This document shows positions 5,431 through 12,249 of a stretch of DNA of 12,249 bases, piece after piece. Source of the stretch: Leptospiraceae bacterium (GTDB lineage Bacteria > Spirochaetota > Leptospiria > Turneriellales > Turneriellaceae). Numbering within the stretch: position 1 is the first letter of the stretch; every line of letters begins with the position of its first letter. The stretch is from NCBI GenBank assembly GCA_016788945.1, contig JAEUSA010000200.1, forward strand, positions 1-12,249, written 5' to 3'. The notes beneath the pieces are model-generated. The model had not been told where the DNA came from. It was given only the letters and a program-made list of their open reading frames with translations, and searched no databases. The position numbers and the translations under genes are program-made.

Positions 5431-8169
5431 CTTGCACTGATGCTCATGGGCGCGCTGTGCACGCCCATGATTATGGCTGCTCCCTCGCCACAGGATAGTT
5501 TTTTCGCCGCGGCAAAGCGAGGGAACGTCAAACAGGCTGAGAAAATTATCGCGCAGGGCGCCGTTGAAATTAATGCCGCCGATGCCAAGGGCAAGACAGC
5601 TTTACTCTATGCATGCGAAGCTGGGGCGATAGATTTCATAAACTTCCTTGCGGGACAAAACGCCGACTTTCGTGCTCGCGACGCAGAGCAAAATACCTGC
5701 CTGCATCTGACCGTTCGCTCGCGCAAGGCACAGGCAGTCATTGCTTTTGCCGCCGAACGCTGCGAAAAAGAGGCGACCAACGCAAAAGGACAGACGCCGC
5801 TGGTCGCGGCATACGACGCCGGTCAGTTCAGAAGTTTTGAAGCGTTGCAGTTGGCTGGCAGCAACCTCAATGCGCAGCATCCTAAATCGGGTTTGCCGCT
5901 GCTTGTCGAGACGGTGAAACGCGAGCGGCTGCAGTATGCAAAATTTCTCATCGAAAAGGGGGCCGACACGAGTGCGCGCGATGCAGATGGGCACAACCTC
6001 ATTGTCGTCGCGGCAACGCAGAGCATTGCCGAGCTTATCCCTCTGTTTATCGCGCGCGGTATGAGCCTCGATAGCCGCGATAAAAACGGCAAGAATGTGA
6101 CCCAGATTGTGCACGAAAATATGCTGAAACGCGTATCGGCTGCGCGGGAAAAAACATTCGAGGCTGTCTTTGCTGCCGGCGCAAACCCGAACAGCGTTTC
6201 ATCGACCGGTCGCTCGCTGCTGATGGAACAATCGGAATCGGGCCGCTATAATCAGGTCAAGCTGCTGCTCGAAAAAGGCGCGGATGCGAATTTTCGTGAC
6301 AAAAACGGTAATACCGTGCTGCACACAACCGCGCAGCGCAACGAGTTGGGTACAATGAAGCTTGTCGCTGAACGATTTGCAGATATCAACCTGACCGGAG
6401 ACAGCGGCAACACCGCAGCGCATTTTGCCGCACGATCGGGCGGCACCGGAATACTTAAGCTGCTCAAAGACCGCGGAGCGGATTTTGAACGCAAGAATAA
6501 TGCCGGTGACACTCCCCTCGCGATTGCGATCGGCCGGCAAGACCCGGCCACGACGCGTGCTCTGCTTGCGCTCGGTGCCTCGCTTTCCGATGAAGGGCGC
6601 GAAACACCCCTCATGCTCGAGGTGGCAAAGTCGGGTGCCGTCAACGCAAAGACGACGGAGCTTTTAGGAGTACTTCGCAAAGCAGGAGCGAATATCAACG
6701 CAACAAATCGTTTCGGCAATAATGCGTTATCGTATGCCCTCAACCGCAATAATTTGCGCATGGCGGAATCTCTGCTTAAATCGGGGGCTGACCCGCTGGC
6801 AGGGGATAGCCGCAGCAACACGATGCTGCATAAGCTTGCGCTTGCGTCGCGGTACAACAAGATAAAAAATCAGCAGTTATCAGACTGGCTGTATCTTGTG
6901 CTTGCTTACCAGCATGCAGACCAGCTCAATGCGTCAGGCCAGAGTGCGCTCCACCTTGCGGCTTCTGCAGAAAATAACCCTGATTTAGAAGGTGCGGGTC
7001 AATTCTTCGAACAGCTGGTGAATCTCTCGGCAGACGCCACGCTGAGAGACGCTGCGGGTTTAACCGCATATGATGCGGGTAAACGGGTCGGCTGGCATAC
7101 CATCGCGGCAGCGAACTTGCCGGCATCCGCTGCCCAGCAGGTCATCCAACAGCCGCTGGTCACTGCCGAGGCAGAAAAGTTTCTACGCCTGACGACCGCG
7201 GATCGCGATTTTTATCTGGCCGCGCAGGTAGGCCCTGAAGCAAAGCTTCTCGCCCTGAACGATGCACTGGAGCTGCGCGCACAAAAGCAGTACGCGGGTT
7301 TGCAGGCAGTGGCTGCGGCCGGTGATGGAGTGCTTGTTGCCGGTACGCGCCCGGGGGAACTCGACGGGGCCGCTGACGTTAAGTGCAAAGCCGGCAAGAA
7401 CCTTGTTGTGTTTGTCGCAATGCTCGACAGCAGCCTCAATACACGCTGGGAGCAAACTTGGGGAAAAGCCGGTGCTTGCCAGAGAACGCAGGCAGTCGCC
7501 GTGGCGTACAGTCATCAAGGTAGTGTGTACGTGCAGGCAGATTTCGCAGGCAAGCGGCTTTTGCGTCGCCTCGATGCGGGTGGGAACTTCGCGCCAGAAG
7601 AAATTACGGGCAGTCTGAAGTTGGGTGAGTTGGTTTTTTTCAGCGACAATACCGCCGCGATGCCGGCGCAGAATCTGCTGATTAGCCCCGAAACCGGGAA
7701 GGCTGCCGGCAAACTGACAAAATCCCGCGCATACCGCGTGCTTGCCGTCGCGCCTAATGGTATGCGCTATACTGCGGCAGATTTCCAAAAGCTGAGCGGA
7801 AGGCGCGGTGTTACACTGACGGCAGAAGACGGCGAGGGCAGGGTGCTGTGGTCGAAGCAGTTTGCCGGCGAAAATAACATGACGCTCGAATCCATTGCGG
7901 CAAGCGATGAGCGCGTGTGTGTCGCCGGCCGCGCTGGAGGAAATCTGCATGGCCAGAAGGCGTCGGCGGCAAACGATTTTTATGTTGCCTGTACTGACAA
8001 TAGCGGCACGCGCATTTTTACGCGGCTTATCCCCGCTGGCAAAATGCAGTTCGTCGATCTGAAAGTGAACCGCCGGGGTAATTGTGTGCTGATATTCCGT
8101 ACGCAGGACAGAAAAAATCCTGATTTGCTGATCTACCGCATCGACGGCGCCGGGCGGGTATTCTTATAA
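5419..8169 (+). CDS. Exported ankyrin-repeat protein with C-terminal beta-propeller-like domain
   Basis: From ATG 5419 the product is 916 residues; an in-frame ATG at 5362 would add 19 residues. The 5419 start is favoured because it begins a signal peptide (MTRTLALMLMGALC... ending MAA, cut near residue 21) and has AAGGAGGA 10 bases upstream. About 16 ankyrin repeats fill residues 24-567, with recognisable units such as GKTALLYACEAG, GNTVLHTTAQRN and GDTPLAIAIGRQ and helix-turn features LLLEKGADANFRDKNG. From about 590 to the end the sequence is different: strands with VLVAGTRPGELDG (near 632), LVVFVAMLDSSLNTRWEQ and VCVAGRAGGNLHG (near 828) plus DFYVACTDNSGTRIF, a pattern like SBBP-type beta-propeller repeats. 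Export to the periplasm or surface is predicted; the role is probably protein binding. It is immediately downstream of the M23 peptidase, suggesting a shared wall function. The ankyrin part is certain, the propeller call moderate. Confidence 0.88.
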   Translation: MTRTLALMLMGALCTPMIMAAPSPQDSFFAAAKRGNVKQAEKIIAQGAVEINAADAKGKTALLYACEAGAIDFINFLAGQNADFRARDAEQNTCLHLTVRSRKAQAVIAFAAERCEKEATNAKGQTPLVAAYDAGQFRSFEALQLAGSNLNAQHPKSGLPLLVETVKRERLQYAKFLIEKGADTSARDADGHNLIVVAATQSIAELIPLFIARGMSLDSRDKNGKNVTQIVHENMLKRVSAAREKTFEAVFAAGANPNSVSSTGRSLLMEQSESGRYNQVKLLLEKGADANFRDKNGNTVLHTTAQRNELGTMKLVAERFADINLTGDSGNTAAHFAARSGGTGILKLLKDRGADFERKNNAGDTPLAIAIGRQDPATTRALLALGASLSDEGRETPLMLEVAKSGAVNAKTTELLGVLRKAGANINATNRFGNNALSYALNRNNLRMAESLLKSGADPLAGDSRSNTMLHKLALASRYNKIKNQQLSDWLYLVLAYQHADQLNASGQSALHLAASAENNPDLEGAGQFFEQLVNLSADATLRDAAGLTAYDAGKRVGWHTIAAANLPASAAQQVIQQPLVTAEAEKFLRLTTADRDFYLAAQVGPEAKLLALNDALELRAQKQYAGLQAVAAAGDGVLVAGTRPGELDGAADVKCKAGKNLVVFVAMLDSSLNTRWEQTWGKAGACQRTQAVAVAYSHQGSVYVQADFAGKRLLRRLDAGGNFAPEEITGSLKLGELVFFSDNTAAMPAQNLLISPETGKAAGKLTKSRAYRVLAVAPNGMRYTAADFQKLSGRRGVTLTAEDGEGRVLWSKQFAGENNMTLESIAASDERVCVAGRAGGNLHGQKASAANDFYVACTDNSGTRIFTRLIPAGKMQFVDLKVNRRGNCVLIFRTQDRKNPDLLIYRIDGAGRVFL

Positions 8170-8239
8170 ACAGAAATCAAAAGTCGAAGGCGGTTGCATC
8201 TCTATGTTACAGAATACCGACAGACTGAAGCCGACGCGG

Positions 8240-9520
8240 TTATTTATCGAGCAGAATAATTTCCACGCGGCGATTTTTGGCGCGGCCTTCGCTCGTCGCG
8301 TTGTCGGCAACCGGGTCACGCGCGCCGCGGCCGTCATAACTCATCTTATCGGGATTCAGTTCGGCGTTTTCGATCAGGTATTCTGCAACGCGGGAAGCAC
8401 GCTGCTCTGATAGCTGTTGATTATAGGCTTCGTCACCGACATTGTCGGTGTGGCCACGCACGCGTATCGGTCGCGCATCACCTTTTTTTAGCAGACCGGC
8501 AATCTTCTCGAGCGCTGCGCGTGATTCTTTGCTGAGTTTTGCGCTGCCCGTGGAAAAAAATATTTCGGGTAACGAGATAGCAACACCCTGCTCGGTGACG
8601 CGCACAGAGACCTCAGGATTATCCGCCTGTAAATCTTCTTTCAGCTTTGCAGCGAGGTTTATCTTGTCGTTGTCGGCGCGCGCACGGAACTTGCGGTAGT
8701 AGCTGCGGCTTTTGATTTTGAATTCATTGGCGATACCCTGCTCGTTGACGATGATCACGTTGTATTCTTCCTGAGCGTAGTAGGGGATTCCCTGCTGTGC
8801 ATCCCAAAACCACACGGCGGTGACGTAACCAAATACGCGCGGGCCCGCTGCTTCGCCGTCGCCGTAGTTCAGTTCGTAGTTCGAAATAATTTTATGGCAG
8901 CTCTTTTCGCCTTCTTCCGATTTCACGTTCTCGAGGCCACGGTATTCGTATCGTACGTTGAACGGTACAGTCACAAGGTTGGCAAACTTCATGACCTCCT
9001 CGCCGGGGCGCTCCCACGTGCTGCCGGCCTCCATGCCCTGATCGTCTTTCAGGGCCGGGTCGCGCGCATCGGAAAAAGTCGGTACCGAACGTATATTGGG
9101 CATGTACTGGTCTGGACTGACGATGAATTGGCCTATCGGTTTCATGATAAATGCCGAAGAGAAACGTTCAGTTTCGGTATAAGGGCTTTTGCTCTCTCCG
9201 CCGCGAATCAGGCTCATGAATGTGCCTTCGAGTTGGTAGCCTTTCGTTGTGTCGGCGTTTTTCGTTTCGAGCAGTACGCGGTGGAACACAGAGCGCTGCA
9301 CACTTTGCGTACCCGCCTTGATTGTCTGCTCGGAGAATTTTTTGAGTTCGAGGATGTCGCCTTCTTTGAATTGCCAGCGAAAGATTTTCCCCTTCGCTTC
9401 GGCGAACAGATCAATCGGCGGTTTTTTTTCCGTTTTGCCCCGTGTGGCGCGCGGAGCGGCTACCACCTGACCGATGAACAGGAGAGTGAGAAAAACTGCC
9501 GCTGTCGCGGGGCGAATCAT
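8240..9520 (-). CDS. OmpA-family peptidoglycan-binding envelope protein
   Basis: The 426-residue product starts with a signal peptide (MIRPATAAVFLTLLFIGQVVAA, cut near residue 22). Residues about 30-300 form a beta-rich region I cannot assign to a family. The C-terminal OmpA-like domain (about 304-426) is clear: ISLPEIFFSTGSAKLSKESR, IRVRGHTDNVGDEAYNQQLS (352-371), SEQRASRVAEYL and GRGARDPVADNATSEGRAKN then RRVEI. Asp359 and Arg374 correspond to the residues that bind diaminopimelate (or its equivalent) in OmpA domains, so it should tether the envelope to the wall. There is no predicted OmpA beta-barrel of the usual type. Start ATG 9520 is the only reasonable one; a GGGAG lies about 16 bases upstream, rather far. 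It converges with the ankyrin gene across a 70-bp gap in which I see no terminator hairpin. Confidence 0.92.
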   Translation of the reverse strand: MIRPATAAVFLTLLFIGQVVAAPRATRGKTEKKPPIDLFAEAKGKIFRWQFKEGDILELKKFSEQTIKAGTQSVQRSVFHRVLLETKNADTTKGYQLEGTFMSLIRGGESKSPYTETERFSSAFIMKPIGQFIVSPDQYMPNIRSVPTFSDARDPALKDDQGMEAGSTWERPGEEVMKFANLVTVPFNVRYEYRGLENVKSEEGEKSCHKIISNYELNYGDGEAAGPRVFGYVTAVWFWDAQQGIPYYAQEEYNVIIVNEQGIANEFKIKSRSYYRKFRARADNDKINLAAKLKEDLQADNPEVSVRVTEQGVAISLPEIFFSTGSAKLSKESRAALEKIAGLLKKGDARPIRVRGHTDNVGDEAYNQQLSEQRASRVAEYLIENAELNPDKMSYDGRGARDPVADNATSEGRAKNRRVEIILLDK

Positions 9521-9660
9521 ATGCCGAATCCGTATACTCCCTGTTCTATTTGACGGCCAGAAAGCATGAGTGGTTGACCATAATTACGCCTCGACGCATC
9601 CATAAGGCCAAAATAAGGCGTAGGGCAGCAAGCGAATTATGTCTCATCTGCTGGACACTC
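9521..9660. other. Divergent intergenic segment between OmpA-type gene and palindromic element
   Basis: This stretch carries no credible gene. It contains a 7-bp inverted pair TACGCCT (9585-9591) and AGGCGTA (9616-9622) and a TTGACC (9574-9579) that resembles a plus-strand -35 box without a convincing -10. Promoters for both flanking genes must lie here or in the adjoining palindromic element. Confidence 0.4.
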
Positions 9661-9873
9661 GGGGCTGCGCGGCAGGTCGCGAAAAACGCGCGCGAGCAAA
9701 ATGCGTACGATTTTCCACGCAGTTTCCAGGGAAACCGCTCTGGAAAATCGTACGCAAAACGCTGCGCAATTTGGTAGAACCAAATTGCTTTGCTGCATTC
9801 TGCACGCGCAAAGAGCGTTTTTCGACCGGGATCCTAAAATCCGACAAGCTATCACGACCTGCCGCGCAGCCCC
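9661..9873. repeat. 213-bp nested palindromic element (multibranched cruciform or structured RNA)
   Basis: The ends are a perfect 19-bp inverted repeat: GGGGCTGCGCGGCAGGTCG at 9661-9679 and its exact complement at 9855-9873. Inside it, CGAAAAACGC (9680-9689) pairs perfectly with 9815-9824, and the stem continues after a five-base bulge with GCGCG (9690-9694) against 9805-9809 and, past one mismatch, GCA against TGC. Within that arm are two more hairpins: a 16-bp perfect stem (9702-9717 with 9741-9756) capped by GTTTCC/GGAAAC (9722-9727 with 9730-9735), and a 10-bp stem GCAATTTGGT (9766-9775) with 9779-9788 around a 3-base loop. A small stem GGAT/ATCC (9829-9832 with 9839-9842) fills the remaining gap. 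No clear target-site duplication and no transposase are visible. It could be a MITE-like dispersed repeat, a structured RNA or a 5' leader of the globin gene. An open frame across it (9639-9932) is judged a by-product. Confidence 0.85.
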
Positions 9874-9890
9874 CTGAGGCAGGGCGGGCT
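9868..9890 (+). other. Alternative hairpin overlapping the right arm of the palindromic element
   Basis: AGCC (9868-9871) and CCCTG (9872-9876) can pair with CAGGG (9880-9884) and GGCT (9887-9890), with a 2-base bulge. This competes with the outer 19-bp stem for the same bases at 9868-9873. No T-run follows, so it is not a canonical terminator, but such mutually exclusive pairing would be needed for a switching leader. Confidence 0.35.
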
Positions 9891-9942
9891 TGGGGGTGTT
9901 TGAAAATTCTTTACGCGCAGGGCAAAAAATAAAGCAAAAAGC

Positions 9943-10425
9943 ATGCAGCACATGGACGCTGAAATTGAACGCCTGAGTGGAATCACGCGCGAACGCGCGC
10001 TGCGGATCGACGAAGTCAACCTCTATGAGCGTCTCGGTGAGGCGGCTTTCGCAAAATTGAGCACAGAGTTTTACCGCCGTGTCTTCAACGACGAGCTCAG
10101 CTGGTTTCGCAATATCTTCAAGAGCAGTACGATAGAAGAGGCAACGCAAAACCAGATGGAATTCTTTATACAGCGATTGGGCGGGCCACCTCGTTATTCA
10201 GAGCGCAAGGGACATCCTGCGCTGATTGCGCGGCATATGAAGTTCAATATGTCGCTCAAAGCCGCCGAACGCTGGGTTGAGCACATGCGCGCTGCATTGG
10301 CCGCGACGGGCGAGATTGACGCTGATTCTGCCGAACGCATGCTCGATTTTTTTACGCACACCGCCTATTTTCTGCACCTCGGCTGTACGTCACGGCAGGG
10401 GCCAAGGCCCGTTCAATCATCGTAA
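9943..10425 (+). CDS. Group II truncated haemoglobin (TrHbO/YjbI-like)
   Basis: The 160-residue product matches truncated globins of group II. It has an N-terminal extension of about 25 residues, then LYERLGEAAFAKLSTEFYRRVF (28-48), GGPPRYSERKGHPALIARHMKFNM (80-103) and AERWVEHMRAAL (108-119). His98 is the expected proximal haem ligand, Tyr44 the B10 distal tyrosine and Trp111 the G8 tryptophan conserved in this group; the GGPxxYSExxGHP block is diagnostic. Such proteins bind O2 or NO and often serve in oxidative or nitrosative stress defence. It is cytoplasmic. ATG 9943 is used; ATG 9952 is also possible, and neither has a good Shine-Dalgarno site. The 3' end overlaps the SrkA gene on the other strand by 13 bp. 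The large palindromic element ends 69 bp upstream. Confidence 0.92.
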   Translation: MQHMDAEIERLSGITRERALRIDEVNLYERLGEAAFAKLSTEFYRRVFNDELSWFRNIFKSSTIEEATQNQMEFFIQRLGGPPRYSERKGHPALIARHMKFNMSLKAAERWVEHMRAALAATGEIDADSAERMLDFFTHTAYFLHLGCTSRQGPRPVQSS

Positions 10426-11432
10426 TCGAAGAAATAATCTTTGTTCGAAAGCGTGTTGCCGTTATTTTTCTGGCTATCCGGTTTCAGTGCGGATGTAATC
10501 TCGCGCAAAATTCTGATCTCCTCTTCCCAGTAACTGTCCGAGGCGAAATCGGGAAAGGCGGCAGTAAATGCCGGGTCTTCATAACGGCGGGCAATCCACC
10601 CTGAATAATGCACAATACGCATCGCGCGTAGAATCTCTGCACAATGTAGCCAAGCCTCGTCGAAATCACGAAATTCGCGGTAGGCGGCAAGAAAGGTATC
10701 GCGCGCCGCTCTGTCTTCGGGAGAGAACATCATCCAGACATCTTGCAACGCAGGGCCTGACAGCGAGTCGTCGAAATCGAGCAGAAACCAACCGTCGCTG
10801 CCGCAGAGAATATTTCCCTTATGCAGGTCACCGTGTATGCGAATCAGCGGTAGATGCGTGGCATCGTCATCAAATGCGGCGGCGATTTCGTCTACCAGCG
10901 CCGAATACTCTGCCGAAAAATTTTCTTTGAGAAATCCCCGCGATAGAAGTTCGCCGAGCGGCTCGGCGAGAAAACGCTGTGTAGTGAATTGCGGCCGGTG
11001 CGGCATCGAACCCCCCGCACCGGTATTGTGCAATCGCGCGAGAAGGCGGCCCAATATCTGCAGGTCAATGTCGCTGAGTTCTTCGGGCTCACGCCCGCCC
11101 GTACGCGGCCACAATGCGAAAAAAATGCCTTGCTCCTCAAACAGCGTTTCATTGCCGATGCGTAGCGGCGAGAGCGCGGGTACCTCATCACTGGCGAGAT
11201 CAGCAAGGAACGCGTGCTCTTCGAGAATCTGTTCCCGCGACCAACGTCCGGGACGGTAAAACTTGGTGACGATGTGCCTGCCGTCGTCGAGCCTCAGGTC
11301 AAACACACGGTTTTCCATACTGTTGAGCTGCGAGATGTGGCCTGATGGCTCTAAGCCGAGCCGCGTGACAGCGTCCAAAATTTCGTCGGGGGTGAGGCGG
11401 TAGAAAAATTCGGTGGGGGCAGATGTTTCCAT
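10413..11432 (-). CDS. srkA: SrkA/YihE-type stress response kinase
   Basis: The 339-residue product aligns along its length with E. coli SrkA (YihE, 328 residues), a Ser/Thr kinase of the choline-kinase/APH fold that protects against stress-induced death. Conserved blocks are NSMENRVFDLRL (37-48), VTKFYRPGRWSREQILEEHA (55-74), FALWPRTGGRE (105-115), the catalytic loop IHGDLHKGNIL (199-209, catalytic Asp202), LLDFDDSLSGPALQDVWMM (217-235) as the metal-binding DFD segment, and LRAMRIVHYSGWIARRY. No signal peptide or helix, so it is cytoplasmic. The last 15 residues form an acidic, aromatic tail (ending DYFFDYDD) beyond the family core, encoded partly by the overlap with the globin gene. The start ATG lies 15 bp after the upstream cysteine-rich gene, suggesting cotranscription. 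No Shine-Dalgarno site is evident. In E. coli the gene neighbours dsbA; here it follows an exported Cys-rich protein. Confidence 0.95.
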   Translation of the reverse strand: METSAPTEFFYRLTPDEILDAVTRLGLEPSGHISQLNSMENRVFDLRLDDGRHIVTKFYRPGRWSREQILEEHAFLADLASDEVPALSPLRIGNETLFEEQGIFFALWPRTGGREPEELSDIDLQILGRLLARLHNTGAGGSMPHRPQFTTQRFLAEPLGELLSRGFLKENFSAEYSALVDEIAAAFDDDATHLPLIRIHGDLHKGNILCGSDGWFLLDFDDSLSGPALQDVWMMFSPEDRAARDTFLAAYREFRDFDEAWLHCAEILRAMRIVHYSGWIARRYEDPAFTAAFPDFASDSYWEEEIRILREITSALKPDSQKNNGNTLSNKDYFFDYDD

Positions 11433-11447
11433 TGGTTATGTTTTGCT

Positions 11448-12249
11448 CTACCAGTGCCGCCATTCGAAAGAGGCGACGCGGTGCAATATCGCTGCAGTCG
11501 GATGCCCAGGTCCGAAACCCCAGCCGGTTCTGCCGGTGTTTTTGATGTTATCTTTTGCAATCGCGATCGGTACGTAATCGCTGCCTGATTTGTAATAAGC
11601 GGTGAAATAATCACCAAGGCAATCGATTCGGGAATTCAGCTTGTTCGTGTATGCCTGGCCGAGCTGGTTGATAGCTGTGACGCGTGCGGTTAGCAGCGTC
11701 GTCCAAGTACCCGAACAGTCTCTGCTGGCAATCTGTACATTGTCAGTCGTGTTTGCGTCGCGGTAGGGGTAGTACCAGAAAGAAACCCCTGTATCCTTAC
11801 CGCCGACACCGCATTCGGCCGCTTTTCTCATGCGGCAGGAAATAATCAACGCTTCATTGGTCGCCGCGGCAGTGTGCCCCATTTGGTAAGAAGAACTGTT
11901 CATGGAAATGTCTAGCCAGTTATATTCGAAACCGGTATTTGCGGGATGGTAAGTGTTGAGTACGTTATGGTTTGCGAGCATGGAGGCTTCAGGGGCGGCT
12001 GCGCATATCCAAGCATTGCCTTCTGCGACGAATGAATCGGTTTGGCAATGTGTCCAGTCATCGTTGGGAAACGCTGGGCAATTGCTTGCAGGTGGTATTG
12101 GCGGCCAGAGCGGGTTGTATGAATATGGGGCACACGGGGCGAAAAAAAATAAGGCGCATGAGGAACACGTCGACTTTGTAGTAAAATCGACGGTTTTGAC
12201 GAGGGTGCCTGCGGAAAAATCAAGATAAGTAATGTTGTTGCTGATTACT
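11448..12249 (-). CDS. Cysteine-rich exported protein of unknown function, N-terminus beyond the window
   Basis: The frame is open from the right edge (first full codon at 12248) to a TAG at 11448-11450, giving at least 266 residues. I do not recognise a family. The visible part begins beta-like, then has a Cys/Pro-rich stretch (CSSC at 28-31, Cys39, Pro-rich 46-54, Cys57, Cys68, Cys82) and a C-terminal region with VSFWYYPYRDA (fragment residues about 155-165) and TGRTGWGFGPG that looks like a beta-sandwich. Ten cysteines are present (28, 31, 39, 57, 68, 82, 138, 146, 178, 210), an even number that fits disulphides in an extracytoplasmic protein, so export is inferred although the signal lies outside the window. 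The shape of VSFWYYPY followed by short strands is faintly reminiscent of LamG/concanavalin-like domains, but this is only a resemblance. The SrkA-like gene follows after 15 bp. Confidence 0.72.
   Translation of the reverse strand, partial: VISNNITYLDFSAGTLVKTVDFTTKSTCSSCALFFFAPCAPYSYNPLWPPIPPASNCPAFPNDDWTHCQTDSFVAEGNAWICAAAPEASMLANHNVLNTYHPANTGFEYNWLDISMNSSSYQMGHTAAATNEALIISCRMRKAAECGVGGKDTGVSFWYYPYRDANTTDNVQIASRDCSGTWTTLLTARVTAINQLGQAYTNKLNSRIDCLGDYFTAYYKSGSDYVPIAIAKDNIKNTGRTGWGFGPGHPTAAILHRVASFEWRHW

Noticed and set aside
6252..6860. Minus-strand open frame of 202 codons
   Set aside because: Antisense to clear ankyrin repeats; Ser/Ala/Arg-rich low-complexity shadow.
7183..7950. Minus-strand open frame of 255 codons
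   Set aside because: Lies entirely inside the propeller-like part of the ankyrin gene, antisense, with Cys/His-rich composition typical of a shadow frame.
8170..8239. Bidirectional terminator between the convergent ankyrin and OmpA-type genes
   Set aside because: I found no stable hairpin with a T-run in either direction, only a short direct repeat of CCGAC.
9661..9873. Integron attC site, RNase P RNA, tmRNA or tRNA
   Set aside because: The characteristic attC core (GTTRRRY), RNase P conserved segments and tRNA T-loop are absent, and no integrase is visible nearby.
9639..9932. Plus-strand open frame of 97 codons across the palindromic element
   Set aside because: The frame is imposed by the inverted repeats, has no ribosome-binding site and no protein-like features. 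It is probably the kind of spurious small protein annotated over dispersed repeats.
9900..9942. Sigma-70 promoter just upstream of the globin gene (TTGAAA near 9900)
   Set aside because: The only -10-like sequences at proper spacing are poly-A runs and would leave almost no leader before the ATG.
9637..10149. Minus-strand open frame of 170 codons over the palindrome and the globin gene
   Set aside because: It runs antisense through a well-supported globin gene and the non-coding element; no recognisable domain.

Overview
The window looks like chromosomal DNA of a moderately GC-rich spirochaete, most likely in the Leptospirales (a Turneriella- or Leptonema-like organism). This is an inference from gene content, permissive spirochaete-type lipoprotein signals (for example Asn before the lipid Cys), many weak Shine-Dalgarno sites and an abundance of envelope proteins. 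No rRNA, tRNA, CRISPR array or transposase is visible. Every complete gene has recognisable family features except a small one-helix membrane protein. The genes at both window edges are cut.

Layout, left to right. Positions 1-570 (minus) hold the N-terminal part of an exported, probably lipid-anchored protein with Ig-like repeats. Positions 706-3957 (minus) are a tight five-gene cluster, read right to left: a Spy/CpxP-like periplasmic lipoprotein, an ECF sigma factor, a 90-residue single-helix membrane protein, a DODA/YgiD-type extradiol dioxygenase and a FemAB/GNAT-like acyltransferase (COG3146/DUF482 type). Gaps are 4, 6 and 4 bp, with an 8-bp overlap at the end. The first three resemble the CnrX/CnrH/CnrY metal-responsive set in architecture, so this may be an envelope-stress or metal-sensing sigma module with two effector genes attached. 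Divergent from it, 4091-8169 (plus) is a two-gene unit: a secreted triple-SH3/M23 metallopeptidase and a 916-residue exported ankyrin protein with a beta-propeller-like C-terminal third. The junction carries an unusual tandem duplication of the ribosome-binding site and start codon.

Positions 8240-9520 (minus) encode an OmpA-domain peptidoglycan-binding protein. The 422-bp divergent gap to the next gene holds the most striking non-coding feature: a 213-bp element bounded by a perfect 19-bp inverted repeat and containing three further nested or side-by-side stems, like a large multibranched cruciform or RNA. It lies just upstream of a group II truncated haemoglobin (9943-10425, plus). That gene overlaps tail to tail with an SrkA/YihE stress-response kinase (10413-11432, minus), which lies 15 bp downstream of a cysteine-rich exported protein of unknown function that runs off the right edge.

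Taken together the region is about envelope biogenesis and stress: cell-wall hydrolysis and binding (M23, OmpA), envelope sensing (Spy-like protein plus ECF sigma) and stress or oxygen biology (SrkA, truncated globin, dioxygenase). The best candidates for something new are the Spy-ECF-membrane protein module, the nested palindromic element and the duplicated initiation region in front of the ankyrin-propeller protein.
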